DNA from: Ficedula albicollis | Taxonomy: Eukaryota > Chordata > Aves > Passeriformes > Muscicapidae | Assembly (NCBI RefSeq): GCF_000247815.1 | Contig: NC_021673.1 | Location: 41,804,592-41,868,591 of the forward strand | Direction: 5' to 3' | Length of the DNA: 64,000 nucleotides | Shown: piece by piece, positions 54,109 to 64,000 of the stretch | How the letters are laid out: every line of letters starts with the position of its first letter | Numbering within the stretch: position 1 is the first letter of the stretch | Notes under the pieces: generated by a model | The model's input: only the letters and a program-made list of their open reading frames with translations | Told to the model about the DNA's origin: nothing | Database searches by the model: none | Translations under genes and position numbers: made by a program

Positions 54109-54840
54109 TTTGTTTGTTTGTTTGTTTGTTTGTTTGTTTGTTTGTTTGTTTGTTTGTTTGTTTGTTTGTTTGTTTGTTTGTTTGTTTGTTTGTTTGTTTG
54201 TTTGTTTGTTTGTTTGTTTGTTTGTTTGTTTGTTTGTTTGTTTGTTTGTTTGTTTGTTTGTTTGTTTGTTTGTTTGTTTGTTTGTTTGTTTGTTTGTTTG
54301 TTTGTTTGTTTGTTTGTTTGTTTGTTTGTTTGTTTGTTTGTTTGTTTGTTTGTTTGTTTGTTTGTTTGTTTGTTTGTTTGTTTGTTTGTTTGTTTGTTTG
54401 TTTGTTTGTTTGTTTGTTTGTTTGTTTGTTTGTTTGTTTGTTTGTTTGTTTGTTTGTTTGTTTGTTTGTTTGTTTGTTTGTTTGTTTGTTTGTTTGTTTG
54501 TTTGTTTGTTTGTTTGTTTGTTTGTTTGTTTGTTTGTTTGTTTGTTTGTTTGTTTGTTTGTTTGTTTGTTTGTTTGTTTGTTTGTTTGTTTGTTTGTTTG
54601 TTTGTTTGTTTGTTTGTTTGTTTGTTTGTTTGTTTGTTTGTTTGTTTGTTTGTTTGTTTGTTTGTTTGTTTGTTTGTTTGTTTGTTTGTTTGTTTGTTTG
54701 TTTGTTTGTTTGTTTGTTTGTTTGTTTGTTTGTTTGTTTGTTTGTTTGTTTGTTTGTTTGTTTGTTTGTTTGTTTGTTTGTTTGTTTGTTTGTTTGTTTG
54801 TTTGTTTGTTTGTTTGTTTGTTTGTTTGTTTGTTTGTTTG
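54109..54840. repeat. (TTTG)183 perfect microsatellite, 732 bp
   Basis: 183 uninterrupted TTTG units; I found no substitution or indel. All three + strand frames stay open and encode a CLFV repeat, which is an artefact of a 4-bp unit without stop codons and not a gene. An array this long and this pure is either a very recent expansion or a consensus produced by the assembler. Confidence 0.98.
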
Positions 54841-55128
54841 TTTTGTTAGTCAGGTTTCAAGTGCTTAACGCCCTGATGATAGGTCTTTGTGAACACCCCT
54901 CTTAATGTACATGCCAGTGCCAATATGAATTCTGCTGTGTTTTCTTCTTTACAAGTTCATTTGTGATCTGTGGTTTTTGTTAACTTATCATTTGCAGCAT
55001 CTTGTTTGTGTTACCATTACTGGGTATGAAGTTTTGAGGCATGTATGTGATAGTTGAACTGTGACTTTGCTATTTTGGCATCGAATACCAAACTTTGGCC
55101 TCATGCTGAAAGGGTATGCTGATTTTAG
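54841..55128. other. short unique intronic spacer
   Basis: Nothing recognisable between the TTTG array and the next tandem duplication. Confidence 0.5.
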
Positions 55129-55376
55129 ACAATATCCATTTATCCATTCCTCATGTCAAAATCTGTGGCAGTGTCCTGCAGAAGACAAACAACATATTTT
55201 GCTCCCATGCCTTTATTGTTCCACTGTGATAGCTCAACAATATCCATTTATCCATTCCTCATGTCAAAATCTGTGGCAGTGTCCTGCAGAAGACAAAGAA
55301 CATATTTTGCTCCCCTGCCTTTATTGTTCCACTGTGATAGCTCGCCCATGCCTTTATTGTTCCACTGTGATAGCTC
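55129..55376. repeat. 108-bp tandem duplication plus a 32-bp partial third copy
   Basis: Full copies at 55129-55236 and 55237-55344 start acaatatccatttatccatt and differ at a few bases (acaaac/acaaag, cccatg/cccctg, gctca/gctcg). The partial copy at 55345-55376 (cccatgcctttattgttcca...) repeats the 3' end and has cccatg and gctca like copy 1. The 113-codon open frame here merely reads the repeat. Confidence 0.95.
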
Positions 55377-57744
55377 ATGTCATGGCTCGCCATTATTTTT
55401 AAAGGAATCCATGGCATGTAAAGATGCAGAGGTGCTATAAATAAGCAAATTTAACATCAGCCTGGATGATAATAGTGGTGGCCCCAATGTCTGTGTCTCT
55501 CATGGCAGAGTCCTGGGAACCTACATTTTTGGATGTTGGGATGGGCTGGAAGGTGGCTACTACTGGGGTAGGGCAAAGTGTAAGGGGATTCTTTTCACAT
55601 TGTCTTTCAAGACCTGAAAAACAAGTTGTTTATGCAGTTCTTCTCTGGTGAAAAGAACAATCCAGCCATGGCCCCCTGTGTCTGCCACAACAAAGGTCTG
55701 TTTTGCTTCTGATCAACCTTCAGATGCCTCTGTTAGTGTTTAAGTGAGCAGTGATGGAGGCTGTCAGATGCCATCAAAAACTGATTAAGTTAATGAGCTT
55801 GTTTTGCCACTTGATGTGCTTCTCAGTAACTGTTTTGAAGGTGAAAATGCGGTAGGCACATGATCTTCTGGACTCTGAAATCCAGTCTGCTCTTCTCTTA
55901 GATATGCTAATATGGGTCATCTATTTTCCCTGTCACCGTTAATCAGACTCATTTAGATCACCTTTTATTTACACACTATGTTTTCCTGCCTTTTTCTTTG
56001 AGGACATATTTTGGAGAAATTAACATTTGGTTTGCCTTGTTTTCTCTCTCGTGCTGGTATCCCCTCTTGTGCAGGCTTTCAGATGAGCCTCCCTGGAGCT
56101 ATTTGCAGCTGTAGCTGCTGCACAGCCTTCCAGTTGTCATATAGACAAAACTGAGGTGTGTCAGTTCCTGAGATCTGGTCTAAGAGCACTGAACCCTGTT
56201 CTGGTCAGCTGAGATTTCTCTGGTGATATCAAATCTTCTGTTGGACCCTCCAGCCATCTATTGCTTTTCCTAAAAGAGTGAGAGCATCAGGTTTTTGTAA
56301 GCTAGATTTTTAGTTTTAGCTGTCAAGAATTACATTGCTCATGATTTTAGTTTCTGTAACATCCTGGTGAGATGGTCTAACACATGGATACATTTTAGCA
56401 CATATGGTGGCACAGATTTGGGGAAACATCTCTCTGGTGATCAACTTGGTTTTCTGTTGAGCAGGCAGTAGTTATCAGTGTGTGACTTGCCTGTAGTTTT
56501 CTTCATTCAGTTGTCAGTATCTCATTATGCTGAAGTTTCCCATTTTCCCATTCTCTTTTGTGGGAATTTGCCAATAAAAAATCAGAAGACTTAATCTTTG
56601 ATCTCATCATCTTAGTCATCTTCTACCTAGTAACATTCTATAATTGTTATTTTCACATGTTTTGAAACCTACCTTGGAGCAATCAGTTGCTAATAAGTTC
56701 CTTCAAGATGAGAAATCTTCTTTTAGAAGTCCTAATTAATGATGCTTCCTGTGTGTGGTAACCATCTTCTCTCTTGAACTAAATTGTGTTTTTATTTTCA
56801 TTTTTCACTGGCTGTCTGCTTCTCATTATTAACTATTGCCTATTCCAGGAAGAGTAATTACTTCAGGAGGAGATTCTGTTTGTTGAATCTTCTCATAATC
56901 CTTCTTTTTTTTACCTTTTTGCCGATGCAGCCATGTTCCAAATGTTCCAAACTTCTTCTTCAAGATCCTCTGAGGTTTTGCTTTCAACAAGGTTCAGCTT
57001 TCAACAGGAGTCCATGCTTGCCAGTCTAGAGTCTGTTGCCTTGGTTTGTTCTGTGCCACGCATCCATCTTCCTGTGTCCCTGACCACATAACTTTTCTTA
57101 GACAGCCAGAAAGGCCCTTTTAAATTGGAATATATCCCTTAGACCTGGGTAATTCAGATATCTTGAATAGGAGTGAAAGCCTGGTACAGTCTTACAATCT
57201 TTCTGCAACACCAAGACCCAAGCCCCAAGGAAAAGATTTATTTAAATGAAATATGTGTGATATGTGTTATATATGTTTGTATGTATGTATATGCATATCC
57301 TTAGCTGAAGCAAACTCTATGCAAATACAAGGTTTGGAGATGAGTTTTATTAAGAGAAATTTTGGCCATGGATACTCTAATATGTGTGTAATTTTTTTTG
57401 AGAAAAAAAATCTTATTTTCTTATGTTAAGCAGGTTTTTTATTGTGAGTCTTATTAACCAGAGCACCTAAATGCTGGTTTTGCACTAAGCATGTGCTTAA
57501 GGACTTCTGCTTTTGGGAATCCTGGATCTATGAAAAGAAGCTGATCAGAGAGTATTTTGAGCCACAAGGAGCTTTCTGTGAAATAAGCTGACAACAGCTC
57601 CTTAACCAGTTGACGACTGGAAGTACAAGTTTGCATAATCAGCAATGGTCCTGCTGCCAGTAAGTAAGACTGGATATTCAATCTGCCAGCTGGCATCTTC
57701 CCTTTCCATTTTGATTTTTTTACAACAATAACAATAGAACTTTG
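55377..57744. other. intronic sequence, no gene recognised
   Basis: Unique DNA. The interval 56.2-57.0 kb has a pyrimidine-rich texture reminiscent of very old reverse-oriented LINE sequence, but no stretch is clear enough to call. Confidence 0.45.
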
Positions 57745-57915
57745 TGTTACTGTAATGCTTAGCTTCTGAGGAACCTAAAGTTCTTCACAAATGCGGGATA
57801 ACTGGTTAATTGGATTAGTTAATCTAGTTGCCACAAGGTGAATATAAATCTATTACTCCCATATTACAGAAGAAGAAATTGAGGCAACAAGAAGTTAAAT
57901 TATAGGAAGGTCTGC
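57745..57915 (-). mobile_element. MIR-like ancient SINE fossil
   Basis: The + strand has tattactcccatattacaga followed by agaagaaattgaggcaacaa and gaagttaaat. This matches the reverse complement of the MIR/CORE-SINE core (usually ...tatccccattttacagatgaggaaactgaggcacagagaggttaagt). To the left, aaagttcttcacaaatg and ggttaattggattagtt fit the 'ctttacaaatattaattaatt' part of amniote MIR-type elements such as MIR1_Amn. The assignment is from recalled consensus without alignment. Confidence 0.65.
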
Positions 57916-58136
57916 AGACCTTAGCATTGGTGTAGTAAAGGGAGTAAGAAGGATAAGTTCAACTGATAAGCAGAAAGGGAGATAAAGTAAGTAACATTCC
58001 CTCTTTGGTGATCTAGGACAGCCAGTGAGAGCTCTGTCCTTCATTTCACCCTTTCAGTTGCATCTCTGTGAGCTGGACCAACTCATCCTTCCTTTCTGAG
58101 AGGAAGGAATAACCCCTGCAAAGACGAAACTGAGAT
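57916..58136. other. short unique intronic spacer
   Basis: Between the SINE fossil and the next CR1; nothing recognised. Confidence 0.5.
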
Positions 58137-58530
58137 AGAACCATAGAATCATTTAGTTTGGAAAAGACCTTTAAGATCATTGAATCCAACTGTTAACCCA
58201 GCACTTAATCCCCAAGTGTCCCATCTATGCATCTTTTAAATAGCTCCAGGGGTGGAAACTCAACCACTTCCTTGGGAAGCCTGTTCCAATGCCTTTCAGT
58301 GAAGAAAATTTTCCAAATATCCCATCTAAACTTCCCATGGCACAACTTGAGGCCATTTCCTCCTGTCCTATCTCTTGTTATTTGGACAAAGAAACCGACA
58401 TTCAGCTCCTTATAACTTCGCTTCAGTTAGTTGTAGAGTGTAAGATCTTCCCTGAGCCTCCCCCTTTTCTCCAGGCTAAACAACCCCAAACTCCTCAGCT
58501 GTTCCTCATAAGTCTTGTGTTTTAAAATTT
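58137..58530 (-). mobile_element. CR1 LINE 3' fragment
   Basis: The + strand begins agaaccatagaatcatttag, the reverse complement of the CR1 3' end, then aagacctttaagatcattga, ttgggaagcctgttccaatg, ttctccaggctaaacaaccc and ctcctcagctgttcctcata. It covers the 3' UTR and the last part of ORF2, and is truncated to the right. Moderate divergence. Confidence 0.93.
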
Positions 58531-59224
58531 TTTTTAGCATTATTATTTTTGTTGGGGAGATGGATGTAGCCAGTAAAGCTGTAATGTGTGAGGCCCAAAG
58601 CGTTAAAAATAGTCCTTCCACTTAAGCAGTGGAAGAAGTGAAGATGTCAGCGAGGCACTTGCTGTGCTAACCTGGGTCTGCAGTGACCATGTTCCCTGGG
58701 TCTGCAGCTCTGTTGCTTCCAGCAGCCAGGCTGGTTTGTTTGGAGCTGTTTCTGGGATCTCTGCACCTCTCTACCCTGGGCTTGTACCTCATCAGGCTCA
58801 GTTGCACCGAGGGCAGCAGTGACCTCCAGCAGCAAAGCAGCAAAGCTGCTGCTGCTTTCTGTGACCGTAATGCAGTCAGCTGTTATTGATCCCCTGCTAG
58901 GAAACAGCCTTTGCACACCTGAAGTTACTGTCCTCGTCCTTTTCTCAATTTACTGCCCTTGCCTGTCACGGGGAGATTTGGAAATTTATGTGTGTTGTGT
59001 ATGAAGCAGGTTATTGTATTTTAGATTAAAAACAGTGGAACTGTCCTTGAAAGGTACAGCCTGGGGAAGTAACAATGAAAATGGGCTTAAATTGTTTTAG
59101 TTAAGAAGAGATTAAGAAAAGTGCTTTGATCTCCCATGGTAATGGTGAACTTCAGCAGATGTACCTGAAGTCTGTAATGCCTTTTTCCACTTTCAGTTAA
59201 GAAAAAAAAAAACCCCAACAATCT

Positions 59225-59470
59225 TGATTATTTTCATTTTTATTTCAAAGAGAACCTTAGTGAGGGTGAATTAAATGCTCATTAAATTGAGCCAGCTCGG
59301 TTGATAGTTGTCTCCATTAGCTGGCTAATCTTTTGGGCATCAGCCATAATCAGAGAATTATTATTATTGTAGTCTGTGCCTGTGCAGTGAGTTGGTTTTT
59401 CCTTGAGATGTCTGTATCAATCCACATTTGGATTTGAGTGTAGTGTATACTTATTATGCAAATTCAAGGG
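59225..59470. other. candidate conserved noncoding element
   Basis: Repeat-free, dense in TAAT-type homeodomain words and with ttaaattgagccagctcggt and ccattagctggctaatcttt, the latter an imperfect inverted motif around AGCTGGCTAAT. The texture resembles vertebrate intronic enhancers. No alignment supports it here. Confidence 0.3.
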
Positions 59471-60136
59471 AGCACTTCAGGATTTATTAGGGTGCTGCGT
59501 ACTTGATGGGGGTATGTTGTCAGTGTAGTAAATCACACCAAATTTGACCTGACCTCTTATTTTTATTTAAAAGTTATCCATAAATATAATAATATGGATG
59601 CTTGTATGCTCTGCCTACTTTGTAAGGAAAAAATAATTCAAGAAGAAAGGATTCGTTGGTTCAATTTATTCAGCTGCTTAAAAATACACATAGTAGCACA
59701 TTGCTTCAAAATTACATGAGAGCAGAACAATTCGAGGCAAAGGAAAAAAAAAAAGCTTTCCAGTTAAAACTTGCTTTTCATTGTATCAGCTCGCTGTGGT
59801 TTGTCTGCATGACCCAGCTGCAATGAATGGAATCGAGCAAGAGCCTTTTGCCCGAGTCTTTCCTCTGTGCTAACAGGAAGAAGTAGTGGTGACAGTCATA
59901 CCCTTCATCATCACTGGGAGAGAACAGAGAGGGGAGGGAAAGAGAGACCAAGAGCAAATGAGAACAATATTTGGCCCAAATTACTTTTCCTGACCAAACA
60001 CTTGGTATTTTTGTTCCAAAGGCCTCTGGCTCACAATGAAAATGAGCTAATCCCTATTAGGAAGTCTTTCTGGATTTTGACTGGGAAGTGTTTGGTGTTG
60101 AATGAAAAAGCTTTGAGAGAAGCTTTTGTCCATGTT

Positions 60137-60166
60137 GTGTTCTCATTAGCAGTGTTCTCATTAGTG
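60137..60166. repeat. 15-bp tandem duplication
   Basis: gtgttctcattagca at 60137-60151 is followed by gtgttctcattagtg. Confidence 0.8.
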
Positions 60167-61587
60167 AAGCCTTGTGATAAAAATGGGTGCATTGCCCTAG
60201 TTTTTATTTATTACAACTAAAATCCAATGTGCATGTATCCCTGATTTTTTTTTTGTTTGTTTCCTTATCCACCTATGCTGTGCCTTGCATGAGTGCCTCG
60301 CTACACTGTCCCTTCCTCTGTGTGCAATCCCAGCGTGAGAGTCTCACCCTCCTTTTCCCTTCCTTTCTTCTCCCTTGGCACATGCCATGAGCTGGCAAGA
60401 TCTTACCCCACACTGTAAGCTTGATAAAGGCTGAATAGTGACACATGCAGAGGGAAATGTCTGCTCTGCCCAGTTTTAGATACAATCACATAACTCTTAG
60501 TTTAAAAACTGGTTTTCCTAGAATCTGTATGAATCCTGCAGAGAGAAGCTCCTTCGGAGGTGGTTTGGAAAATTAACCTACCTTTGGGGCTCTGAAGTGC
60601 CCTACAAAGGAGCTGCTCTCCATTTCCTCTGACACATGTGGTGCTCCTGTCTCCTGTATTAGTCAACATTACCTGAAGCTGGGCAAAACTGATGTTCAGA
60701 AGCTGAGCTATCTTCTGAGTTGTCCTTCAGTGAACAAGTTTTCTCCTGTAGCAGCCATACTTTGAGAAACAAAATAATAATCTTCTAATACATGTTCCTT
60801 CGATAAAAAGATTTTAAAAGATAAAAGTTCTATTAATGTGTTCAGAAACTTTCTAAGGCCCCAAATTCATCTTGGATGTTTTCTGGCAGTGTTTATAGGA
60901 CAGAAACAAGTGTTTCAGAAGGGAATCCCTGCAGCAGGCAAGCAAAAGCTGTGACAGCAGCAGAGCACTGGCTTCCTCAAACTGCACTAGAAATGTGCTG
61001 CAACCCCAAACTACAGCATGATCAAGAGAAGGTTTTGGGTTCTCTGTTCTGTGCCCTTTGCCTTTCAGCTAGGACCAAGCTGTCCTGTGTATTGCAGGGT
61101 GTGGATAACAAAGCCCCTCCAGAAGCAGCTAGACTGAATCTTTGAAAGTTGATTAACATGGCAGACTATTAAAAATACAAGTACAGCAATTTGAGGGCCT
61201 GGTTTTGTTTGAGATACAGGGCTGCACTCCTTCATGAGAAAAATTTTCCATTTAAATAATTAGTACTTTCTGTTTCTGATTTATCTGGAAACTCTGGCAT
61301 TTTCTCTGTCTAAAAGTCTCATTACTAGTAAGACTCTCCTGATATTTTGGCAAGTCTGCTCCCCATTATGGATAAAATCAGTGAAGACAGAAACATATTG
61401 GACTAGAACTTTATTTTTTAACTGAAAGAAAGTTTGAATTCCAAGTGAAAACTTGGATTAGTTTTTCGCTTTACTTTTTTCCCTAATTGCTTCCTTTGTT
61501 GCTCTGGCATTTTAAAACAGACCTTTGTGCTCAGTTTTCACCTTTTTTCAAAGTCCAGTTTTCTTGTTTCCACTGTAAAAGCTGAGG

Positions 61588-61653
61588 TGTTTTTTTGTTT
61601 TGTTTTATTTTGTTTTGTGTTGGTTTGGTTTGGTTTTTTTTTTTTTTTTTTTT
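61588..61653. repeat. T/G-rich tract ending in a T run
   Basis: GTTTT and GGTTT words followed by about 20 T. The (GTTT)-type composition is related to the TTTG array at 54.1 kb but much shorter and impure. Confidence 0.75.
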
Positions 61654-63725
61654 GAGAGCTACTGTTTCCCTCTTAATTGCTGAAATTAGCAGACAAAGGA
61701 AATTGGAGTCTGGAGAAGCTAGAAAAACAGGCTAGGAAAGAGGAGATGATGGAAAAAAATGACTGAAATACATAAAACACAGTAAACGAAAGATAAAAAC
61801 ATGGGAAGTATGGGAAAAACAGAAAGTTTAGGGAGAAAAAGCAAGCAGAAAAGGAAAATAATTGCATTTCTAGAGAATGAGGTCTTCACTCTGTCCTTGC
61901 CTGCATTGGAATGCTTATGTGTTTGCAGGAAGCATACTGGGGTTTATGGAAACATCTTCCCTGTTGTCATCCCTGGATAGAATTATTCCTTTGAAATTAC
62001 TTACAGGAGTGGAAAAGCCATTAATCAAGCCGTCTTCCTAGGCTATGCTTTCTCTTTTTAAGTCACCTTAGAGGAGCAGGGAGAGGAGGAAAATGAAGAA
62101 TAGGAGTGATCATCTCAGGACTGGAAAGAAATGGACAAGGCTGTCTGGAAAGAAAAGAAACAAGAAGAGAGTCTACAACAGAGCTTCCTACTACCAGTGC
62201 ATCTCTAAAAAAGGGGAGAATGTGGTTGTGTGTGATTTGCTAGAGGAAATAGAGGAAGGTCAATTAAAAAAAAAAAGCTAGCAACTTTTAAAAATATTAT
62301 TTTCTACTGTACAAACCATCAGACTACTTTATATATTTAAAAATAAAGGGAAAGCTTAAATGAAACACCTAATTTTATTTGTCCTTCTTTGGATGGTATG
62401 ATGGCCAGGCATTGTTTGTTTCAAGAGGGTCTGCTTCACCTCTTTGTTCCACTATGGGAACGAGTCTCTCACGCTGTTTATGTCTCAAGACCCCTGCCAG
62501 AAGTCTGCAGTTCTTGTCTTCCTGTGCAGAACCGTTTTGCTTGGCTGTGAGCATAAAAGCTCTGGGGAGGCACTGTCTATTAAGGCTAATTCTGTTTCAG
62601 CCTTATCCAATACTTTTGTCTTTTGTGTGGCTCTCTCACACTGTGTAGTTTGGCTGTAGTTATAATCTGTGTGCCTCTGGCCTGTGAAATGTTGTGCTGG
62701 TTCAGTCGCTTTCCAGTGGCCATGTTCCACACACTCTTTCTCAGACGCTTGCAGAGCTTAAGCGTATCCCCTGATCAGTCTGACCTTCTGCACAGAACCA
62801 GCTACAGAACTTTGTGCAGCAGTCCCAGTAAATCCAGGCTGCATCTCAGCACAGCTGGTATGGCCCGGAAGACGAGACCTGAGGAGGTCTCAAGCTGTTC
62901 AGGAACTGGAGTTTTCAAAAGCACAGTGCTGTACTGAGTAGACCTGTCCAAACTAATACTGAAAGCAGTGCCACAGTGGTGCTCTGCTAGTTCTTTTCAT
63001 ACTTGACGGGAAACAGTCCTAAATATTCAGGGAGGACCACACTGTTCAGGCACTGCTCTTTGCCATGTGGGCAGTGCTGCTTTGTTCAGGGCTGGTGGGA
63101 AGGTCTCTGGTGAGATGCTGGTGAGATGCAATGTGGATGTGCCTGTTGCACTTCAGGAACAAAAACTGCACCTCCAATGCCAGTTCTAGAAACACTGCTG
63201 ATTTGTTAGTGTTTCTGATAATCCCTGTCTAGCTGGCTTTTGTGGTCCACATGGGTGGTTGCTGTTGCTACTGCTGCAGGTAGGTGATTAGTATTATGTG
63301 ATGTCCTGGAGAACACAAAGGAAGCTAAAGAGCTGTGGTTCTGTATGATCTCCACACACACAGAAAAGAGATCTTATTGCAACAGGCATGTTTTTGTGAT
63401 GTTCTGCAGAGAACCAACATATACTGGGGGAATGATCTTACTCAAATTCTTAAGAGGATACCGTGAAGAGCTTTGGTGCTACATGCAGCATCTGGGATAA
63501 TATCCAAAAAGGCCAGATGTTTTGTCTTCAGTGGCTTCATTTTAAGCTATTAAATGTGGAGTTTATTTTTTGGCTGGAAGATGACTTTTTTCTTACTTTT
63601 CCTAGCGTACACTGAAATGTTGACTTTCCTGAGGGAAACTTGATTCTGTTGGTTGCCCATTAGACAAGTGCAATGCACTTGTGCCACATATGTGAGTTAG
63701 GATAGAAATCATGTGACTTGCTGGA

Positions 63726-63918
63726 CTTTTTCTTTTTTTCTTTTTTTCTTTTTTTCTTTTTTCTTTTTTTCTTTTTTTCTTTTTTTTCTTTTTTTCTTTT
63801 TTATTTTTTTTCCTTCTTTTTTTCTTTTTTTCTTTTTTCTTTTTTAATTTTTTTCTTTTTTTTTGTTTGCTTTTTTTTGTTTGTTTTTTTTCTTTGTTTG
63901 TTTGTTTTTTTCTTTTTT
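63726..63918. repeat. polypyrimidine (CTTTTTTT)n tract
   Basis: 77 bases of pure pyrimidine (63726-63802) built from C followed by five to eight T, then about 115 bp of T-rich sequence with a few A and G. The open frame through it encodes Phe/Leu/Ser runs and is not a gene. Such tracts can adopt triplex (H-DNA) structure and are prone to slippage. Confidence 0.9.
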
Positions 63919-64000
63919 CAAAAGATCTTGGATTTTGTTATCCGGGACAACAATTGCTTGGTGTAATATATGCAGATTTCCTAAGAGGCAAAATCCTTGA
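63919..64000. other. unique intronic end of window
   Basis: Nothing recognised after the polypyrimidine tract. Confidence 0.5.

Larger units (their letters stand above)
58531..63725. other. intronic sequence, no gene recognised
   Basis: Mostly unique DNA. It holds a candidate conserved element at 59.22-59.47 kb, a 15-bp duplication at 60.14 kb and a T/G tract at 61.6 kb. GC-richer parts at 58.65-58.9 and 62.4-63.1 kb carry only short unconvincing open frames. Confidence 0.5.

Noticed and set aside
54094..54905. 250-residue open frames encoding a CLFV repeat in all three + frames
   Set aside because: A stop-free 4-bp unit keeps every frame open, so the frames are a direct product of the TTTG array.
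54109..55376. Spaced direct repeats considered as a CRISPR array
   Set aside because: The repeats are contiguous without unique spacers, and the DNA is clearly vertebrate.
56200..57000. Possible very old reverse-oriented LINE sequence
   Set aside because: The texture is suggestive, but I could match no specific CR1 or L3 phrase.
62093..62281. Lys-rich 62-codon open frame considered as a later RBMS3 exon
   Set aside because: A lysine/arginine-rich stretch recalled the linker after RRM2, but the residues do not match and no splice sites frame it.

Overview
The window looks like nuclear DNA from a bird, probably the inside of one very large gene. Three things support this. It is AT-rich and almost free of long open reading frames. 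Its recognisable interspersed repeats are nearly all CR1-clade LINEs, the dominant avian retrotransposon, with no Alu-, B1- or L1-like sequence. It has no operons, ribosome-binding sites or other prokaryotic features.

One coding segment can be recognised: a 59-nt internal exon on the + strand at 14588-14646. It reads YGKIVSTKAI then LDKNTNQCK, the stretch between RNP2 and RNP1 of the first RNA-recognition motif of the RBMS (MSSP) family. The N-T-N-Q variant fits RBMS3 best. It has a good acceptor, polypyrimidine tract, branch point and donor. No other RBMS exon was found, so about 14.6 kb upstream and 49 kb downstream are read as intron, in keeping with the very long introns known for RBMS3. 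All longer open frames are chance frames, repeat-encoded frames or LINE fossils.

Layout. 1-3.9 kb: plain intron. 3.95-4.7 kb: a 694-bp poly-C run against a 59-N assembly gap. 7.3-8.4 kb: CR1 fragment with a 122-bp internal duplication. 14.5-15.0 kb: the exon and its flanks. 16.4-17.7 kb: long degraded CR1, then an A/C-rich tract. 23.2-25.9 kb: A/C-rich tract, a nearly perfect 1210-bp tandem duplication, and an abutting 66-bp duplication. 26.6-27.9 kb: ancient CR1/L3-like LINE with a readable reverse-transcriptase segment. 32.35-33.2 kb: chained 89-bp and 346-bp duplications. 34.2, 38.1, 42.8 and 58.1 kb: further CR1 fragments. 37.0, 39.1, 43.3 and 55.1 kb: short two- or three-copy duplications. 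54.1-54.8 kb: 183 perfect TTTG units. 57.7-57.9 kb: a MIR-like SINE fossil. 63.7-63.9 kb: a polypyrimidine tract.

I found no sign of an undescribed multi-gene system. The points most worth following up are the frame-disrupting RBMS exon with an upstream Rbfox-type motif, the unusual number of short tandem duplications (some chained or nested), and the two long perfect simple repeats that may be assembly products.
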